Assembly (NCBI RefSeq): GCF_000002075.1
Contig: NW_004797928.1
Location: forward strand, 62,471 to 126,470
Direction: 5' to 3'
Length of the DNA stretch: 64,000 bases
From: Aplysia californica
Lineage: Eukaryota > Mollusca > Gastropoda > Aplysiida > Aplysiidae
Shown here: positions 54,901 through 64,000 of the stretch, piece after piece
Layout: the number at the start of each line of letters is the position of its first letter
How positions within the stretch are numbered: position 1 is the stretch's first letter
Program-made: the position numbers and the translations under genes
Notes under the pieces: model-generated
Told to the model about the DNA's origin: nothing
The model's input: the letters and a program-made list of their open reading frames with translations, nothing else
Databases searched by the model: none

Positions 54901-57017
54901 AAGGCTGACTACTTGACAAAGTAACTGGACACTAGGCTGAAAAGAAGTACTTTATGGCACTCATATGACCTTATGAAGTTGCGAGCGCCGTAATACGTCT
55001 ACTAAAACAAAAAAGAAATATTTAAGGAGGTGCAAAAAAAATTTGAATCCTCTTGAATTTGTACCTCAAGCTTCCATACGTTTCTGTCAAGTTAATAACT
55101 GTTTCTCTGTGGACGGCTCTGATCTGATCTTTTTGTTGAGATTTCCAATAATGTAATCTTGAAATACTCTTTCAACTACTTGTTCAATGTCCTGAGATTT
55201 TATGATAGAGCTAACAAAGATGCTTGATCATAATTATACATAACTTGTTTTGTCACATAGTTATCGTTTGATCAACTACTCTACCTCAGTTTTTCTCATT
55301 TCCTGTGAGAGACTCAATCAAAATCGTCGTAAGCACATTTTTCTCTTTTTTATATTTTCACAGTTTATTTTCAACAAGTGTTTAATGTGGTTTTATCTTT
55401 TAAAAGGTGTTTGTTTTCAAGCTTATCAGTCTAATTTCTTATGTGCAAAATTGTATAAGCTAAAAAAAAGTATTGACCTAAACAGTTTTTATAAACCTTG
55501 ACTAAATATTTGTGAAAATTTCTATTTTATTGCAGATGAAGAGGAAGGGGAAATGGACCACGAGCATGATATTAGGGATGATGATATGGTCGTTGAAGAG
55601 GATGAGGAGGAGGAAGAAGAGGAAGAAATTGTGGAGCCTCAGTTCAAGAGAGAAGATCTGATAGAGAGATATCATGTAAGTACATACATAGCGATAGGAA
55701 CTCAACAAAATACAAAACACTCAACCACATATTATTTCTTTTGATCACGTTTCACCTGGCACTATACACTGATTGTTTTTGTTTTTTTTATTCCTTGATT
55801 TGTTTTAACCAGTGTCTGTGGTACGACAGTAAAGTGCTTTGTTTTTACATGCGGAAGATCTGAGTTCAATTCCCACATGAGGTGAAAAGTTATCTAGTAT
55901 TTTAGACTTTCTGCTGGGATGTTGTATCCCTTTCAGCCTAATTGGCCCTTACAGCCAATGTTAAAGCCCATCTTTTAAAAGATCTAAATTGTGTTAATTT
56001 GAGCATAAAAGCACCCATATTTTAAAAAATACAATTTGTTTTATTTTTCTCAATTCTTAATAGCAACTCTGAATCTAAAGTTAATCTTCTGTGGTCGATT
56101 GAGTGCTGAAGAAAATTTGTTTATCGTCCATTATTTTTAAAAATATGTTATAATTAGAATCCTCTCATCTTTGAGCTGAGAAGAATCTAGACCAGCATTA
56201 TCTATACTTGTGCCTGATGAAAATGCTCCCACATTTGAGTACTGAGCTAGATTTAAATTGTTTTCTCCTGTTGTAGACACAGCTGGCTAAAGCACCAAAA
56301 GAACAAGGGTATCAATTTGTAGCATGGAAATCATCATGACTTGCAATAAATTTAATAATTCAATGTATAAATACAGTCAAACCTGCCCTGACGGCCACCT
56401 CTATGAGACGGCCACCTGTACTAACGGCCACTTTCCATTTCCCCCTTTGCGTTTCTTCTATTTAGTTTAACTGTGTAAAATGGGCACCTGTCCAACGCAG
56501 CCGCGGCCACCATATTTTAACACACAACCCCTATCACACTAAGCAATAACACCTGTCTTAGACGTCCACCTTAGTGACTCCATTACGTTTTGTCATAAAT
56601 TGTGCATTGGCCCCTGTCGTTGTGGGCGAGCCATCATAATCTAATCACCTGTTGTTGTTAGGTAGTCCCTCCAACCGATCATATTGGGTAGGTCCCTCCC
56701 ACTGTTGACTAATAGCTACCAATTTTCAGCTGCTGGTGAGGTAAGCGTTTGATCCCTCATAACCCATAAGCTCCGCCCAGAACTCATACACAAATCGTAA
56801 GTGAGATGAGTAGTCACTGTTTACCCAGTCTGTAACAAAGTAACAATGGATGTCAACCTGAACTTGTGACAGAAGCGTCGCTCGCTCTCCGAGTGGTGGC
56901 GACCTATGTGTTTGTTTAAACATGGCACTCGGTCTTCCTCGTCTGATACATTGCGTTATATTGTCACCCTTGTGCAAAATCAGCAACAAAATAAAAATTA
57001 AAAACAAAATACAAACC

Positions 57018-57049
<32 letters not shown>

Positions 57050-60000
57050 AAACAACAACAATTTTAAAGCGGCTACTTTCGATTGGGACCTCAGATGGGA
57101 ATGGTTTTATATGGCCACTTTTCTCCTTGATAATGGGTGGCCGTCTTACACAGGTTTGACTGTACCTCAATCTGTTTACCTTTTGAGGCCTTTTATCAAT
57201 GACTAGACAGACTCATGCGGAGAACGAAAATACTGAAAGTATAACAGTAGGAGCAACATTTTTGCCTGAAATGGCATTATGAGAACTTTTATTTTCTTTT
57301 GCAAGAAACTTTTTCATGCAAAGGAAAATACTGAAAGTACAACAATTAGTGCAACATTTTTTTTCTGAAATGACATTCATTATGATAACTTTTTTTTCTT
57401 TTGCAGGAAGCTCTTTCCGACCGAGAACAGTTGCAGCAACAGAATTATGGCCTGCAGCACAAGCTGGCTGAGTACTTCAGGAAGAAGAAGGCGGATGAGA
57501 GACAGGACTACGACAAGAATGTCACTGATCAGGAGCAGCGCTACCTCAAATACATGGGTTAGTCGGTATTTCTCTCTTTCTTTTGCCAGGGATGCCAAAT
57601 TTTCGTTTTTTCCAGCTTTTTCCGGTTTTTTCATACACTTCCAAAGGAAAGGGGAATGGTAAGAGAAATGTTTTTGTTTACTCATTTAAAGATTTTACAA
57701 GGTTCGTTTTAGGTGAGGTGTGATGCTCTGCTCATTTTCATTTTTTTTTTCAAAAATCATTTGCCATACCTGTTTTGCTTCTGGCACAGATATATATACA
57801 TCATAAGTGATCAGCGATGCAGTCAGCTTTGCAGGAACTCAATGCTCACTGTTCCTTGAACAGTGCTTATCATGGGTCATTGAAATGTCCCAGCAGACGT
57901 GTTTTGGCACGATCATTGACAGGACATTTCAGGAGCACGTGGTCCATAGTCTCGTCCTCCTCTTTGCAGGCTCGACAGGACATATCTGGGTTGTCTGCTG
58001 GCACGATTTTGTGTAGATGAAATTTCAGCTTGGGCGATTTTCTACCAGTTCTCTTTTGGGAGAGAAGCTTGTGGTCTTGTAGGGGTTAGTCGGTTGGCAG
58101 CTTAGGTGATGGAGAGGATACAGGTTGATGGACGCTGAGAAAATTGACTTTTTGGAAGGATGGGCAGATATTTTTTTGACCCACAATGTTTATGTGAATG
58201 CTTGAGTTGTGAAAAGAAAATGCTGCACCTTCAAGTTTATCTATCGTATGTTGGACAGCACTGTCGGAAAAAGACTGAAAACATGATTTAACTGTGATAG
58301 ACAAAGAGCAAGTATTCTACTTTTCAAAGTAATGTTTTTATCTAAGGCTTTTGCTATGATTAACATCTTTCATTGTGTCACTGTTTGATGATGTTAAAAA
58401 AACATTAACAATGCCTCTCCTTGTAAGAAGGACAGGATTATTAAAATTCTACAATTTTGTACTCTTCGCTCAACTTAAAGTACATAACTTTAAAAAAAGA
58501 AAATAGATTGTTTATGTCCCTATCTGTACGATTTAGATCATTTAGGAGTCAGGCTTGGACCCTGCCTGTCAGAGCCAAGCTGGGCTGAGAGAGGTACAAC
58601 TCCCTAGGAGAGATGCAGAGATACCAGAACTCAATGAAAATTCTATCCGTACAAGCACAAACTCTGGTCTCCTACATGCAATAGTGAAGTGACTAACTGC
58701 TACACCACAGATGCTGGCAAAGTAGATATATGTGACACGACGCGATGGAATCAGGTGCTCTTCTATTTTGGGCCATGTGGAGTTATTAGTAAGCCTATCG
58801 TCTAAAAGCTTATTCATTTGTCTTGCTTTTGATTTAACTCTTTGAACCCCGTCGGACACTGGGAGCGTCCACCACTAGTGACAACAGTTTTGTTTTATTT
58901 AGTGATAGTTTTTGCTTGTTTTTCGGAACTATTCGAGAACTAAGTTTTTTAGCAATGACTATGCCTTTGTTTCCGCTATTTAGAAGTTGGGGACAAGCTT
59001 TTGGGGTTATATTGAGACATAGTGCACTAGGTTTAGGTGACTGTAAAAAAATACTCCGGGAAACGGTGGAAAAAACTCAGGGCTTAAAGAGTTAAAGAAT
59101 GCCCATTTATCTTGAATAGAAGTCCAGATATTTGTGATTGTTCACGTGGTTTCAGTGGTAAAATTAGCGAGAAAATGACAGCAAAAGTTTGGTAACCTCA
59201 TTAGCTTGAGAGTCCTTTAAAACTGAAAAATTACATATTTTGTGTCTTAAATCAACATTTTACTGTACAATTCACATAAGAATGTGTTTTTATATATATA
59301 GCAATAAAAGGTGCTTTGCCAAAAAATAAAAGTTCGATAAAAATTGCCCAACTGATGGAAAAATGCCTGTTTCTTCTATTTCAATATTTTGACGAGCGCC
59401 TTATTTCACCACGATGCCTCACAATTAATGTCAGTGCAGCTCTAGGAGTCTTACAACTTTGGTTTCACTGAAGTACCTCTCTCCATACAGCCCAGCTGGA
59501 GGACTTGCGGCGGCAAGATTCGATGGAAAAAGACAACTACTTTGCCCAGATTGAAGAAGCAAAGGCTAGGTGTCAGGAGAAGAAGGAGAAAGTGGACATC
59601 GAGAGAGGCAAGTTCATGGAGTTCAAGACACAGGTGGCGCTCAGAGCCATCAACAGCAGATCTGGGAAACCGATTCCACCAAAGGTAAGAGAAGAGTGTG
59701 ACTCGAGGTCTTATATTTACTACTGCATTAACTATAATTTATCTCTAATAGGGTTAAAATCCACTGTGCTGGGGCTCTTTTTTGACACTAAATCTAAAAA
59801 TGAAGAAAACGTCACTAAATTGGTCATTAGATCAAAACAAGTAAACCTCTTTTTATAGTTCTTCATCTAATGAATGAAATCCCGATAAAAGAGACCTGTT
59901 TTCGGAAAATGCCGTAAAGTAATTTAATGTCGTAAAGAAATGTTCCCGAGCTGTAAGCAGCTCCCCAGCACAGCGGTTCTGATCGCAAGCCGCTGGGACT

Positions 60001-63000
60001 GGCTTGCCCGAGATAAAGAAGTTACGGTTTTTATTTTATGTCTTCTCTGTATTTCTCATACTTTTAGCTTTTTATTATTTTCCCTTGCCTTGCCTTTGTG
60101 TATTTTATCCCAATGTTTTTGTTTTAAAAACCAGTACAATTTATGTTTACTTGTTCTATTTCTTTTATGAGAAAACTGTTCTAGAAACTGAAAATTTGAA
60201 GCAACGAAAGTTAATTCATCTCTTTGACTGTAGTATATATTATAAGTGTTTCGCAAATTAAAATAATTCTTGGTGATATTTTAAGAAAATTAGTTTTTGG
60301 CGATATTATTTCCTTTACTTCCTTCAGATAGTCTCCTTGAATGAGATATGGTTGATTAGAAATTCTTGAAGCTGACAATGATTTGTCCTGGTTGTGGTAT
60401 GAGTTATGTGATGATTTGTTTGTTGTTTTATTGTTGTTAATGTTTTAGGGCGATCTCCAAAAAAGAAAAAATGCCTAACAAATGATGATTTGTGAATGAT
60501 TGCAAGCTTACAACAATACTTTCTTTTCATCATTATCATAGCTCTAATGATTTTCTCTTTTTGTTGCAGGACATAGAACAATACATGATCAATGAAGACA
60601 AGAAGGAGAAAGATGTGGTCGAAGTGCGATTGGAGAACATCAAACTCAAGAATAAGCTCAAAAAGAAGGAACAGCAACTCAAATCGAAGGTGTGTGAAAA
60701 TGTTTCTTTTTTTTTTAACTTCCCCGACATACTGACACTTAACTCTTCCTGTACCTGTAGTTTGGATCAGGATTTGTTGATGTTTCTTCCCTTTTCGAAT
60801 GAGTGCCTCACATACCAAAATGTCTGTAAATGTATGAATATTTGTGAGCCATTGTCGTGGAATCAGGCGCGCATCAAAATATTGGAATCATTGGAATCGA
60901 AGAAACCAGCATTTTTCTGCTGGTTTGGCAATTTTTATCTAATTTTTGTTTTTTAGCTCAGCATCTTTTATGTCCATTTAAAAGCACATTTCTGTGTGAA
61001 TTTTACCTAAAAACGTTGATTATAGGGACAAAAACTGTAAATTTTCAGTTTTCACGGACTCTCAAGCTATGGAAGTCACCAAATTTTGGCGACCATTTTC
61101 TCGCTAATTTTACCTCTGTGCCTGATGACCCCCATCTCTTTCAATTGCAAACATTTCAACATCTATTCAAGAAAAAAGGATATTTTTAATTCAAAGTAAA
61201 GCAAATAGACTGGCTCTAAGATGATATCAATAACTCTATACGCCCACAAATTGACAAATGCCTGATTCTACAATGACACATTTTATAAAAATATATATAT
61301 TTTTGTAAGATATTTACATCCATATTCAGGGATGCCAAATCTCCGGTTTTTCCAGCTTTTTCCATTTTGTTCATACTCTTGCAAAGGAAAGGGGAATGGT
61401 AGGAGAAATGTTTTTGTTTGCTCATTTAAAGATTTTACAAAGTACGTTTTAGGTGAGATGTGATGCTCCGCTCATTTTCAGGTTTTTATTCAAAAATAAT
61501 TTGGCATCCCTGCTTATTGATGTTACAAAATCCTAAACAGGTAAGAAATGTGTTCTCCATAAATAAAATATCATGTTCAATCTGTTTTAAATAATATATG
61601 ACAATTTTCTAGATATTACAGATTCACTTCTTGTTGCATTATCTACAACCATGAAGAAACAGCCACTGCAAATTTGAGGAGAAAAGATTTTAAAAAGTAA
61701 AACACAGTTTCCGTGTAGCTTACATAACCAGTATACACCATATATTTTATATTTTTATCTGTGTGTGGAGCAAACTACACACTGCATTATTGCCATCATG
61801 GATGTGAAATGATATGCAAATACAGTGTAAAACAGGTTGCTCAAAGCCTTGCTAGTTTAAGGGATCCACAGTTCGAGGGATATACTTACAAAGATAAAGA
61901 AAGAAAAAAAGGGACCTCAAGCACAGGTCAAGGGATGCATGATTTTGAGTCTTCTGTGTTCGACTTATCCGTGTTATACTGTACGTAGTTAAAAAGTGTA
62001 GCAGATGTTGGAGAGACCAAAAATGACAGTTTCATGAAGAAGAACTAGCCTAGATATTTGCAATATATATATTGCAGCCTTGATTTCAGTGACACAGTGT
62101 AAGGCTGTGGGCAGATAAGGAAAAAAATCTGTGTGACAGTGTGCGGATCTTATTATGTAACCCTACCCGTACACCCTGGGGTCATTTTGTACTCCCGGGG
62201 TCGTATTCTTTTCATTTTAGAATACTTCTAGTGCGAAGATCTCCTTTTACACTTTCAGTATTTCTCAAAAAATTATTTTGACAGACTGCTATGCAAAGCG
62301 TACGAATTGTATTAACAAGTAAATTTCCTCTTTGGAAAATGGCGGCACAGAGTTCCCCACGTCGTATGGATACGATAGTAAAACATGACGTTCGGATAGA
62401 GTTAAAGAGTAAATGTGTCACGACATGGTGGAATCAGGCACTTGTCAATTTTTGGGCACGGGGAGTTACTGTTATCATTTTAAAGTTTGTTCATTTGTCT
62501 TGCTTTCAGTTTTATAAATGATCGTCTATCATGAATAGAAATCAAAATATTTGCAATTGAAAGAGGTGGGGGTTGCCTGGTTTCAAAGGTAAAATTAATT
62601 AGAAAAAGGCCGCCAAAGTTTCATGGTAACTTCAGTAGATTGAAAGCCCGTGACAACTGAGCGTTTACATATTTTGTGCTCTTTATCAACATTTTTCAGT
62701 AATATTCACTTGGAAATGTGTTGTTACATGGACGTAAAAAGTATTAATCTAAAAATACAAAAATTTGATTAAATAAGTTCCCAAAATGGTGGAAAAATGC
62801 CTGTTTCTTTGATTTAATTATTTTGATGAGCGCCTGATTTCAGCATGATGCCTCACATTAAAAGAGTAAATAGTGGAAAGACTTAAGGAAAAAAATTAAC
62901 ACCTCATTTTTCCGTTATTAGATTCATACTATGATAAATGCATAAACTATAACAGTATGAAATATAATTCAGTAGGCCTATAGACTGCTCAGTTGAAAAA

Positions 63001-63367
63001 CTCACTAACCATTAGGAGATTTTTTATTATCTTTTTGTCTCTTTAGATCTTTTCTTCCTTTGGGCGGTGCTTTGGGGTATTGTATTAAATTGTCTGTCCA
63101 AAACATTTTTATCCGACTGATTTTCGTTTGTTAAGTTCTATTTATCAATAGCATGTTTCTGCTGGTTAAATTTGTGTTTTTACGAAAACTGTGCCAATAC
63201 TAAGAGATAGTTGCTACTTACAATAACTTTTTTGTCCATTTTTATATATGTATTTTGATTTTTTTATCTTTCAGGAGGAGCTTGCTGAAGGTCTTCACTT
63301 AATAGACTTTGAACAACTCAAGATTGAGAACCAAACATACAATGAGAAAATTGAGGAAAGGAATGAG
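48274..63367 (+). CDS. CCDC96: CCDC96/CFAP184-like ciliary coiled-coil protein, first ten exons (533 codons), 3' end outside the window
   Basis: Exons are 48274-48288, 50320-50485, 50880-51257, 53042-53244, 54672-54810, 55536-55675, 57407-57557, 59491-59684, 60570-60689 and 63275-63367, in phase throughout. Exon 1 encodes only MADAQ. Exons 2-4 are an Ala/Glu/Gly-rich low-complexity region (AEAAEAAEA, then EGEEGEKAEGEEGEKA repeats), as in vertebrate CCDC96. Exon 6 has an acidic run of Glu. Exons 7-10 are coiled coil, ending LLIDFEQLKIENQT-type sequence (here LHLIDFEQLKIENQTYNEKI), the hallmark of the conserved DUF4201 domain. Known role: with CCDC113, an axonemal protein near the nexin-dynein regulatory complex and radial spokes. 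Human CCDC96 is 555 aa, so roughly 120-170 residues are missing past 64000. The exon 3 donor (GTGCTT) is weak; read-through would stop two codons later. Confidence 0.9.
48894..49045. repeat. (CT)n microsatellite in CCDC96 intron 1
   Basis: Interrupted CT repeat, followed by CA-rich DNA to about 49215. Leu/Ser-rich frames across it are artefacts. Confidence 0.95.
49712..50000 (-). mobile_element. TGAGGC-family element, truncated
   Basis: TGTGTTATGACACTGTGGCA, 'gtcagaggtgaaattaatta' and 'gcagctaaagtttggtgac' are seen. The far end is missing. Confidence 0.7.
52080..52550 (+). mobile_element. TGAGGC-family element in CCDC96 intron 3
   Basis: GTGGCATCATGGTGAAGAAA at the left and CCTGATTCCATCATGTGATA at the right. 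A poly-C run has expanded inside. Confidence 0.8.
53250..53740 (-). other. Unassigned open minus-strand stretches in CCDC96 intron 4
   Basis: Two minus-strand stretches with ordinary amino-acid composition lie close together: YLVLEFVAVMFPTYMNGDCT and, after a GTGAGT...TTAG gap of about 45 bp, KLALKYGGKVEFNILELEG with MGVQIVHVNGGTPAMPMR. I do not recognise the family. It could be a mobile-element or pseudogene remnant. Confidence 0.35.
53744..53982 (+). mobile_element. 239-bp piggyBac-like element, CCCTATC family
   Basis: TTAA lies at 53740-53743 and 53983-53986. Ends are CCCTATCCGAACGTC and GCGTACAGATAGGG. Ends beginning CCC with a TTAA duplication are the piggyBac signature. Confidence 0.85.
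54950..55012 (+). mobile_element. Solo SINE hairpin tail
   Basis: GGCACTCATATGACCTTATG, then TTGCGAGCGCCGTAATAC and 'gtctactaaaac'. No SINE body precedes it. Confidence 0.65.
56372..57164 (+). mobile_element. Pogo/Tigger-like nonautonomous element, family P2, best copy
   Basis: Ends TACAGTCAAACCTGCCCTGA and ACACAGGTTTGACTGTA, 793 bp, with TA borders. An (AAC)n tract lies inside. It is in CCDC96 intron 6. Confidence 0.85.
57587..57772. mobile_element. 186-bp element, CAGGGATGCC family, copy 1
   Basis: Ends CAGGGATGCCAAAT and ATTTGCCATACCTG, with a perfect 6-bp duplication, TTTTGC. It starts 29 bp after the CCDC96 exon 7 donor. Confidence 0.8.
57877..58060 (-). mobile_element. LINE C-terminal fragment with zinc knuckle
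   Basis: The minus strand encodes KLKFHLHKIVPADNPDMSCR, then ACKEEDETMDHVLLKCP and a stop: CxxC-x8-H-x4-C, the C-terminal knuckle of LINE ORF2 proteins. It is in CCDC96 intron 7. Confidence 0.7.
58731..59423 (-). mobile_element. TGAGGC-family element interrupted by a TTAA element
   Basis: TGTGACACGACGCGATGGAA to ACGATGCCTCACA. The inner element is at 58838-59091. Confidence 0.88.
58838..59091. mobile_element. 254-bp TTAA-flanked element nested in a TGAGGC copy
   Basis: TTAA lies at 58834-58837 and 59092-59095. Ends are CTCTTTGAACCC and GGGCTTAAAGAG. Confidence 0.82.
59732..60021 (-). mobile_element. TTAA-type element, CTCTTT family, inverted copy
   Basis: The reverse complement matches 44131-44424 ('ccactgtgctgggg', 'gatcgcaagccgctgggac'). 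The right border has decayed to TTAC. It begins 47 bp after the CCDC96 exon 8 donor. Confidence 0.7.
60843..61280 (+). mobile_element. TGAGGC-family element in CCDC96 intron 9
   Basis: TGTGAGCCATTGTCGTGGAA to TGATTCTACAATGACACA, with the interior well kept. Confidence 0.85.
61327..61512. mobile_element. 186-bp element, CAGGGATGCC family, copy 2
   Basis: Ends CAGGGATGCCAAAT and ATTTGGCATCCCTG. Exactly the same length as the copy at 57587. Flanks CATATT/CTTATT differ by one base. Confidence 0.8.
62161..62401 (-). mobile_element. piggyBac-like element, CCCTATC family, inverted copy
   Basis: Reverse complement of 53744-53982 with some changes. TTAA lies at 62402-62405; the other border has decayed to GTAA. 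Confidence 0.8.
62414..62857 (-). mobile_element. TGAGGC-family element
   Basis: TGTGTCACGACATGGTGGAA to GCATGATGCCTCACA. It lies 8 bp from the piggyBac-like element. Confidence 0.87.
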
Positions 63368-64000
63368 GTAAGTCATATAAAATGTGATCATAATCTTTTC
63401 TCTCTACGAGTAAACTTTTCATATGATTGATCTGTTCCCTTTTTTTCTCATTACGTTCATGTCTTTGAACTCTCATCTGCTGACAAAAAAAAGTAAAACA
63501 TTTCTTAATTATTTGTAGCTAATAGAGATTCTGAATAAAAAACATTTATGATTTATCTCAAAACCTTCATAAAAACTGATGAGAATAGTACACAGCCAGT
63601 AACGGGTATTGGATAAAAGAAAACTTATTTTCATCCACTCTATATTAATAGCCAATGCGTTGCCTGTGAAGTGAATTAGTAAATACGTGATTTGAAATCT
63701 GGACCGCATCAAGTTAGTTCACCCTTTTTACTGAGTGCGCTTTCTGTAGTAAAAGACCTTTTTAAATTCTTCTAGTTTGTTTTTCTCTGTGTTGAAACAA
63801 AGCAAAACAAAACTAAAAACAAAACCAGAAAAAGAAAAAATGAAACAAAACAACCCCCCCCCAAAAAAAAAAAAAGTAGCAGGGTACCGGAACGAGGGGA
63901 TTCCTCTGGTATTGTGTGTATTTAGCTTGGAAAGTGCGTCTCTAAGAAAGGAATAATAATCGCGTAGTGACAATCGATTTATTAAGGTTTAACTGGTTAT
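63368..64000 (+). other. Start of CCDC96 intron 10
   Basis: A GTAAGT donor follows exon 10. The rest of the window is AT-rich intron with a C9-A12 run near 63853. No further exon was found. Confidence 0.6.

Overview
The window looks like nuclear DNA from an intron-rich invertebrate, probably a mollusc or another lophotrochozoan. This is inferred from four animal genes with multi-kilobase introns, tRNA-derived SINEs that end in 'gcgctatataaat' plus ATT repeats, many short DNA transposons, and long microsatellites. No bacterial features, CRISPR arrays, rRNA or genuine tRNA genes were seen. I assembled the gene models by hand from splice signals and reading-frame continuity; the gene names rest on recognised protein motifs, not on a database search. 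|| Layout: (1) 4286-13979, + strand: a four-exon survivin (BIRC5-like) gene, 145 aa, with a complete BIR zinc site. (2) 21031-30409, - strand: a seven-exon gene for an unrecognised 403-aa protein with two membrane segments and a long Pro/Arg/Gly-rich tail. (3) 37723-48058, - strand: a five-exon RNF181-like RING-H2 E3 ligase, 156 aa. (4) From 48274, + strand, running off the right edge: ten exons of CCDC96 (CFAP184), a ciliary coiled-coil protein. RNF181 and CCDC96 are head to head, with 215 bp between their start codons, so they probably share a promoter. The four genes have no obvious common pathway: survivin acts in mitosis, RNF181 in ubiquitination and CCDC96 in axonemes. || The introns and intergenic DNA are mostly mobile-element remains. 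One roughly 440-bp inverted-repeat family (called the TGAGGC family here) has about 16 copies. TTAA-flanked piggyBac-like elements fall into at least four families, one of which keeps a transposase N-terminal remnant. There are three pogo/Tigger-like families with TA-type ends, two small families (179 and 186 bp) with 6-bp target duplications, a 551-bp element with a 9-bp duplication, and a short element with telomere-like repeats inside. There are five LINE fragments. Several SINE families share one 3' tail that can fold into a hairpin. Nesting is common, and in several places an element is proven by target-site duplications or an unoccupied copy of the site within this window. || The most unusual observations are the shared hairpin tail, including a 60-bp solo tail with 12-bp target duplications; the telomere-like short element with an in-window empty site; the piggyBac remnant; the tandemly repeated splice donor in the membrane-protein gene; and that protein itself.
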